A stretch of DNA of 64,000 bases from Pagrus major (lineage: Eukaryota; Chordata; Actinopteri; Spariformes; Sparidae): assembly GCF_040436345.1 (NCBI RefSeq), contig NC_133232.1, positions 26,194,315 through 26,258,314 of the forward strand, given 5' to 3'. How positions within the stretch are numbered: the stretch's first letter is position 1; every line of letters starts with the position of its first letter. A program made the translations under genes and the position numbers. Under the pieces are notes generated by a model. It was not told the origin of the DNA, did no database searches, and worked only from the letters and a program-made list of their open reading frames with translations. Below, piece by piece: positions 24,790 to 64,000 of this stretch.

Positions 24790-25508
24790 CAAATAAATAG
24801 ACACAAGTTTAAGTCCCACTACTTATTTAAACGAAAACTTGACTCTAAACAAAACTCAGTCACTATATGCTGAAAACCTCATATGTCTAAAAAGTCAAAT
24901 ATTTTAATGATGGTTTAAAGCCTTCAGATGAAGAATTATCACTCAACTTCAATGGTGCTACGAGGTGTGCTTGGGCCTACTACACCCACTAGTGAGTTTG
25001 GGCTTTAAGGTTTAGAAACTACCTGTAAGGATGTATGGATTTATGGATATATTTGTTATGAAATAAATGACTTATCTCACAGTCCTGCAAGTTAAAAGTT
25101 TTAAAGGATGATGTTATAATGAAATCAAGATTTCAATTGTTTTGATGTATAATGAGAGCCCTCTAAATGTGCTAATTGGTGCAGTAGGCCCCTGCTGATT
25201 CCACACAATAACAGAATAATACAACTGGGTGTTTTATCTTGATGTTTTGGTTTTGAAGGTGATGTAAGGGCTTGTATAATGCATTTTAATTATCTTAATC
25301 CTTAGAGGAACCCATTCAATCTGCTGATTATATTCAAAATACCAAATCTGTCTCATTCATGATGTTTTTAAATGACAATATACATGGACCAGTGTTGTGT
25401 GAACGTTTCCCAGAGGCAGTGAGAAACAGAATGGCGACCCATCACATAAGAGGATTTTAGAAATGACTGAAGCATTCTAACTAGAAATAAAATAATCTGA
25501 GAGAATCT
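24787..25508. other. Intergenic, no gene seen
   Basis: AT-rich, no exon or clear repeat. Confidence 0.45.
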
Positions 25509-25558
25509 TGTTCAAGTTGCTGAATCCTGACTGCGTTTGGGATTCAGCAACTTGAACA
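25509..25558. repeat. Perfect 19-bp hairpin
   Basis: TGTTCAAGTTGCTGAATCC (25509-25527) is the exact inverse complement of 25540-25558, with a 12-nt loop. The sequence is not low-complexity. The surrounding DNA shows no longer inverted repeat that would make it the tip of a transposon terminus. Confidence 0.9.
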
Positions 25559-26204
25559 GAATATGAATAATGGGTTAGTGGCTGTTTTTTGTTGACAAAA
25601 CCCAAGAATAATCTGCTGTTACAGGAAGGACAGATACTGTGGCTGCTCCCACAGGTCACCTTTAGCACCCTATTTGTATCTACATCTGTAAGTTGTTTGC
25701 TTGTTGAGAAAGCTTTCCACTTAGCACAATAAAAAAGATACATTTATAATGGGCAGAATAAATGGACTGTGTATTATTATTGGGATCACATTTTTTTCTC
25801 CAATTAAAGCAACAGTTCAACTCATCCTCATGTCATTAGAATCACTGGTGGAGTCTACCACAGCTAGGTTTGTACTGCAGCTGGATGTCTAATAAGTCTC
25901 CAGGAGAAAAACAAGACCGTAAAATTACTCCACACAGCTTCTGTGTTTCTCGGTGTTTTATAGCCAAATGATTGCACTGTTGTTCCAAAAGTTTGAAATC
26001 TCTCATCCCTCATCATAGCTCTCCGTCTGCCACATTTTAATCTCACAAATGTCTGGTTGCCCTGAAGCAATCAGACAGAAGAGTTTTTACTTCCCTCTTG
26101 TGCTTCTCATAAACACTGACCTCCTGCATTTTACAGCTGTGAACACAACTCCTGGAGGACATGTCGCTTTTTGTTTTCTACTTCATAAAAATGTGTAGCA
26201 TGGA

Positions 26205-26800
26205 GACACTTTTGGTGATTTTCCATTGCCACTTTTGGCCATGCCGAGTCAGCTTGAGCCGTGCCAATTTGCATTTCCATGACCAGTTTTACCGCGCTGA
26301 GTTGGGCCGAGCCACCACCGGGATGGACCCTTTCTGGAGGGTCAGCAAGCCGCGTCATTCCCTCAGATGAGTGAGTGTCTGTGCAGGAAAAATAAGAGAA
26401 ATGTTTTTTTTTTTCTTTTTTCATCTCTGTGTTTCGCTCTCGGTAAATTTGTAGCTTCTCACTGAAATCTTATGGTTTGAAGGTTAAATTCTCTCCAGTG
26501 TCCCTGTATTTATCGTGTTCGCTTTTTCAGAAGTCGTGATGAGTTACTTTTATTGTGAAGAATTTATAGTAAGTGAAATGTATTTGTCACAGAATAAGTG
26601 AATCTTTGTTAGCAGCTATTAGTCTATAGTACTGTGGGGGGAGGAGTATTTCCAACCGCTTGGTTGACCACTACACAAGACGAGTGTGTCATCAGTTTTA
26701 GATACAACTTTGAGCAGGTAGCCCTGTTGTGATGGAAATGCAAATCCCTGCTCCAATGGCCTCAAACTGAGTCAAGCTGAGCCAACACGTGTGCTGCAAA
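26205..26800. mobile_element. Degenerate inverted-repeat element (MITE-like)
   Basis: The left part (26248-26281) contains GTCAGCTTGAGCCGTGCCAA and TTGCATTTCCAT. The right part (26733-26792) contains ATGGAAATGCAA and AGTCAAGCTGAGCCAACACG. These blocks are inverse complements in inverted order. The outer boundaries are approximate and no transposase is present. Confidence 0.45.
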
Positions 26801-28006
26801 GGCACAGTGAAAAGGAGAATATCCAAAGCAGTGATCAAGGTCATAATATGTCTATTGGCTTAGAGTTTTCAAATATGCATGAAACCTGGACTTTTACTGG
26901 ATTTGTACATTTGTACATTGTACTCGCAGCATGTCTGTCTGCTTGCTTAGCACATTGGATTCTAAATAATTTAAATCAGTGAGACGAAAGACATGCTGCC
27001 TGGAGTAATGTTATTGTAACTTGTTTTTTGCAACTAATATCTCTCAGATCTCTTGGAGACAGTCGACACAGAGCTGCAATACCGTATGTCTAATCAACAC
27101 ACAAAGGTCTGTGATATACACTAAAATGAGAAGATAATGTTACATTTCTGGGTGATCTTTAATGACTTGTTTCCCACTTTTTCCTGAATCATCTGACTCC
27201 TGATCGTAAGTTGTGCATCTTGGAGGGAAATGCATTAATTAGATAGCCTGGTGTATAAAGGGGTGCACAGTATCTCGACAGGTATCACCACGCTTGTTCT
27301 GACAAAGTGAAGACGTAGAAGCAAAGCCGGTCTCTCTGGTGTGAGAAACAGCAGCGTTCTTTTTTTTTCTTCAGATATATCCCCACCACCACCACCACCA
27401 CCACCACCACCACCAATCTCCAACCCTCCCTCTAAGTCATCCCTTCACTGGGCTTCCCTCTCTCTCCTCCGAGTGGGTGATGCACTGATATCTCTTGGAA
27501 GCGGATGCGGGGGCCCTCATTGCTGCGCCGCCTCAGTCTTCTGCCCTGTGGTGCCTCTTCATATCTCATGGTGCTTGTGTTCTCCTCCTCATTCGTCTCC
27601 CTCTATCTCCCCCCTTCCCAGCCTGCGAGCCACTGTCTTCTTCTCCTCTCTCACTCCCTGAAGATGTTGCCTTTAATTAGAATTCAGCTGTCAACACAAA
27701 GCCCCTCTGACTGCCTTTACTTCACCTCTGACCCTGTGACCTCACGCTCACTTGCAGCCGCCGCTATCTTCTTTTCACATTCCCCCCTAATTGGTCGTTG
27801 CATATACAAAACACTTGTCTTTTGCCTTAAGTTAGCACATTTTACCCAGTGTGTTCTTTCTATCTCACAAACATCCTGCCCCCTCCCCCTTTTCTCCTTC
27901 TTCATCTATCAATGTTTTGAAAATACAGAATCTGACCCTGCTTTCTGCCCGCACCTCCTCCGGCCTCCTCCCCCCTTCCCTCTCTCTCTCCTTCTTGCGA
28001 GTCCTG
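26801..28006 (-). other. trpc7 3' flank and probable 3' UTR
   Basis: This follows the trpc7 stop on the minus strand. It has pyrimidine-rich plus-strand stretches (27420-27660 and 27930-28010) and an (ACC)n tract. The nearest clear AATAAA on the minus strand that I noticed is near 26545-26551, about 1.45 kb past the stop. I cannot say whether it is used. Confidence 0.35.
27383..27414. repeat. (ACC)n trinucleotide microsatellite
   Basis: About 10 units of CCA/ACC, producing poly-Pro and poly-Gly frames that are not genes. Confidence 0.95.
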
Positions 28007-63011
<35,005 letters not shown>

Positions 63012-64000
63012 CTGCACGAGTCGGGGGGAGGTGAAAGTGGGGCGGGAAGGGACAGGGAGAGAGGGAAGATAGAAGAAAGGACAGGAGGGAGAAGAGAAAG
63101 TTGACTTGAGTTCAAACAGAATCATTCAGATAGCTGGTTTCAGACAATGTAACATATGCATCAACTTGTGACTGTGCCTCAGCTGCCCCTGGTGGGTCCT
63201 CACCTTGGAGCTTGGATTTGAGAAATGTCAACCGCATAGAGACATTTATTCTCATTTGCAATTATAATTTGGCTACAATGTAAAAAACTGAAGGGGAGAT
63301 ACTGTGATTTGGTTCATGGCCTTTCCATTTAGAAATAAATCAGCTTAACTTTGCATGAAAAAAAGAAAAAACATTTGTGGGGTGTATGTCTGACCTTATG
63401 TCTAAAGAAAAAAGCTGGATTATCAGTACAAATGATATTTGTCTCCGGAGGGAGACCGCTTCACTTGTTTTACATTAATAGCCAATCCATTTCATAATAA
63501 CAGTCTTTGTTACATTCCCAGATTTCATACATCATTAGAAACAGTCATAGGCACAACAGAATGCACTTAAACCCCACAAAAGCTGAAATAAGGGATCCAT
63601 GTGCTTTGTTATGCTCATTTTAAGTGCTCATTTAGTACATTCCCACACACCTGATTTTATGCACAGTTTGAATTTTCACAACAAAGAAAAACTGAATGTA
63701 AATGCCTGAAATTTCCAATAACTGTCTTCCTGGGGAGACAACAAAGGAAAACCATTTAGCAGAGAAATACAGGAGTTACTGTTGCAGTCTTGTTACACTC
63801 TCTAAAGAATATTTGCATAACAGTTGTTGATTTGCATTTTAATTTGCCAGCGTTTTCAAAATTCAGTAAATGTGTATTAGCTGAATGGGAGAAAAAAAAG
63901 ATAATGGAAATCTGCACATTCATAACGGCAATGCATTTACACTCACATATACTTACAGATGAAGGCAATCAATATGAGGCCAGACCAAGGCCTAACGCGA
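63012..64000 (-). other. trpc7: trpc7 intron, 5' part cut by the window end
   Basis: The upstream exon, expected to end near LANIEKEFK, is not found in these 989 bases. A donor-like ATCT|gtaagt occurs on the minus strand at about 63957, but the codons before it do not match TRPC7. No other gene is seen. Confidence 0.6.

Noticed and set aside
63957..64000. Donor-like site as the upstream trpc7 exon
   Set aside because: The consensus ATCT|gtaagt is good, but the codons before it do not give the expected LANIEKEFK-type end in any frame.

Overview
This is nuclear DNA of a vertebrate, almost certainly a teleost fish. It holds short exons with GT-AG introns, very many (CA)n, (TATC)n and (TA)n microsatellites, degenerate LINE fragments, and AT-rich foldback and MITE-like elements of types familiar from fish genomes. 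There are no bacterial operons, CRISPR arrays or phage genes. All recognised genes lie on the minus strand.

The main gene is trpc7, a receptor- and diacylglycerol-activated cation channel of the TRPC3/6/7 group. Ten coding exons run from 63011 down to the stop codon at 28007. Together they give 592 codons plus the stop, and every exon junction keeps the reading frame. They encode the end of the N-terminal cytoplasmic region, the pre-S1 elbow, S1-S6 with the pore, the TRP helix, the CaM/IP3R-binding segment and the C-terminal coiled coil. The ankyrin-repeat N terminus must lie beyond position 64000.

About 20 kb downstream in the same orientation is smim32 (7506-7165), a small single-pass membrane protein. 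Its coding exon follows a 400-bp intron and a probable GC-rich 5' exon and promoter near 7941-8450. As I recall the human map, SMIM32 and TRPC7 are also neighbours on chromosome 5q31, which supports both calls. At the left edge, 3185-3087 looks like the first coding exon (33 codons, lysine-rich) of a third minus-strand gene that I do not recognise. A CpG-rich putative promoter lies upstream of it.

The rest is intron and intergenic sequence. The structured parts are a 628-bp foldback element (4525-5152), a second foldback element (about 17035-17545), pieces of non-LTR retrotransposon ORFs on opposite strands (9841-11326) and another at 62528-62690, a dispersed repeat family related to 'TACTTTTACTTGAGTA', two short perfect hairpins (21151-21186 and 25509-25558), and many microsatellites. 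I found no credible sign of a novel multi-gene system. The most interesting points are the unidentified 5' exon, the divergent trpc7 C-terminal exon, the two frame-neutral trpc7 exons, the foldback elements and the two hairpins.
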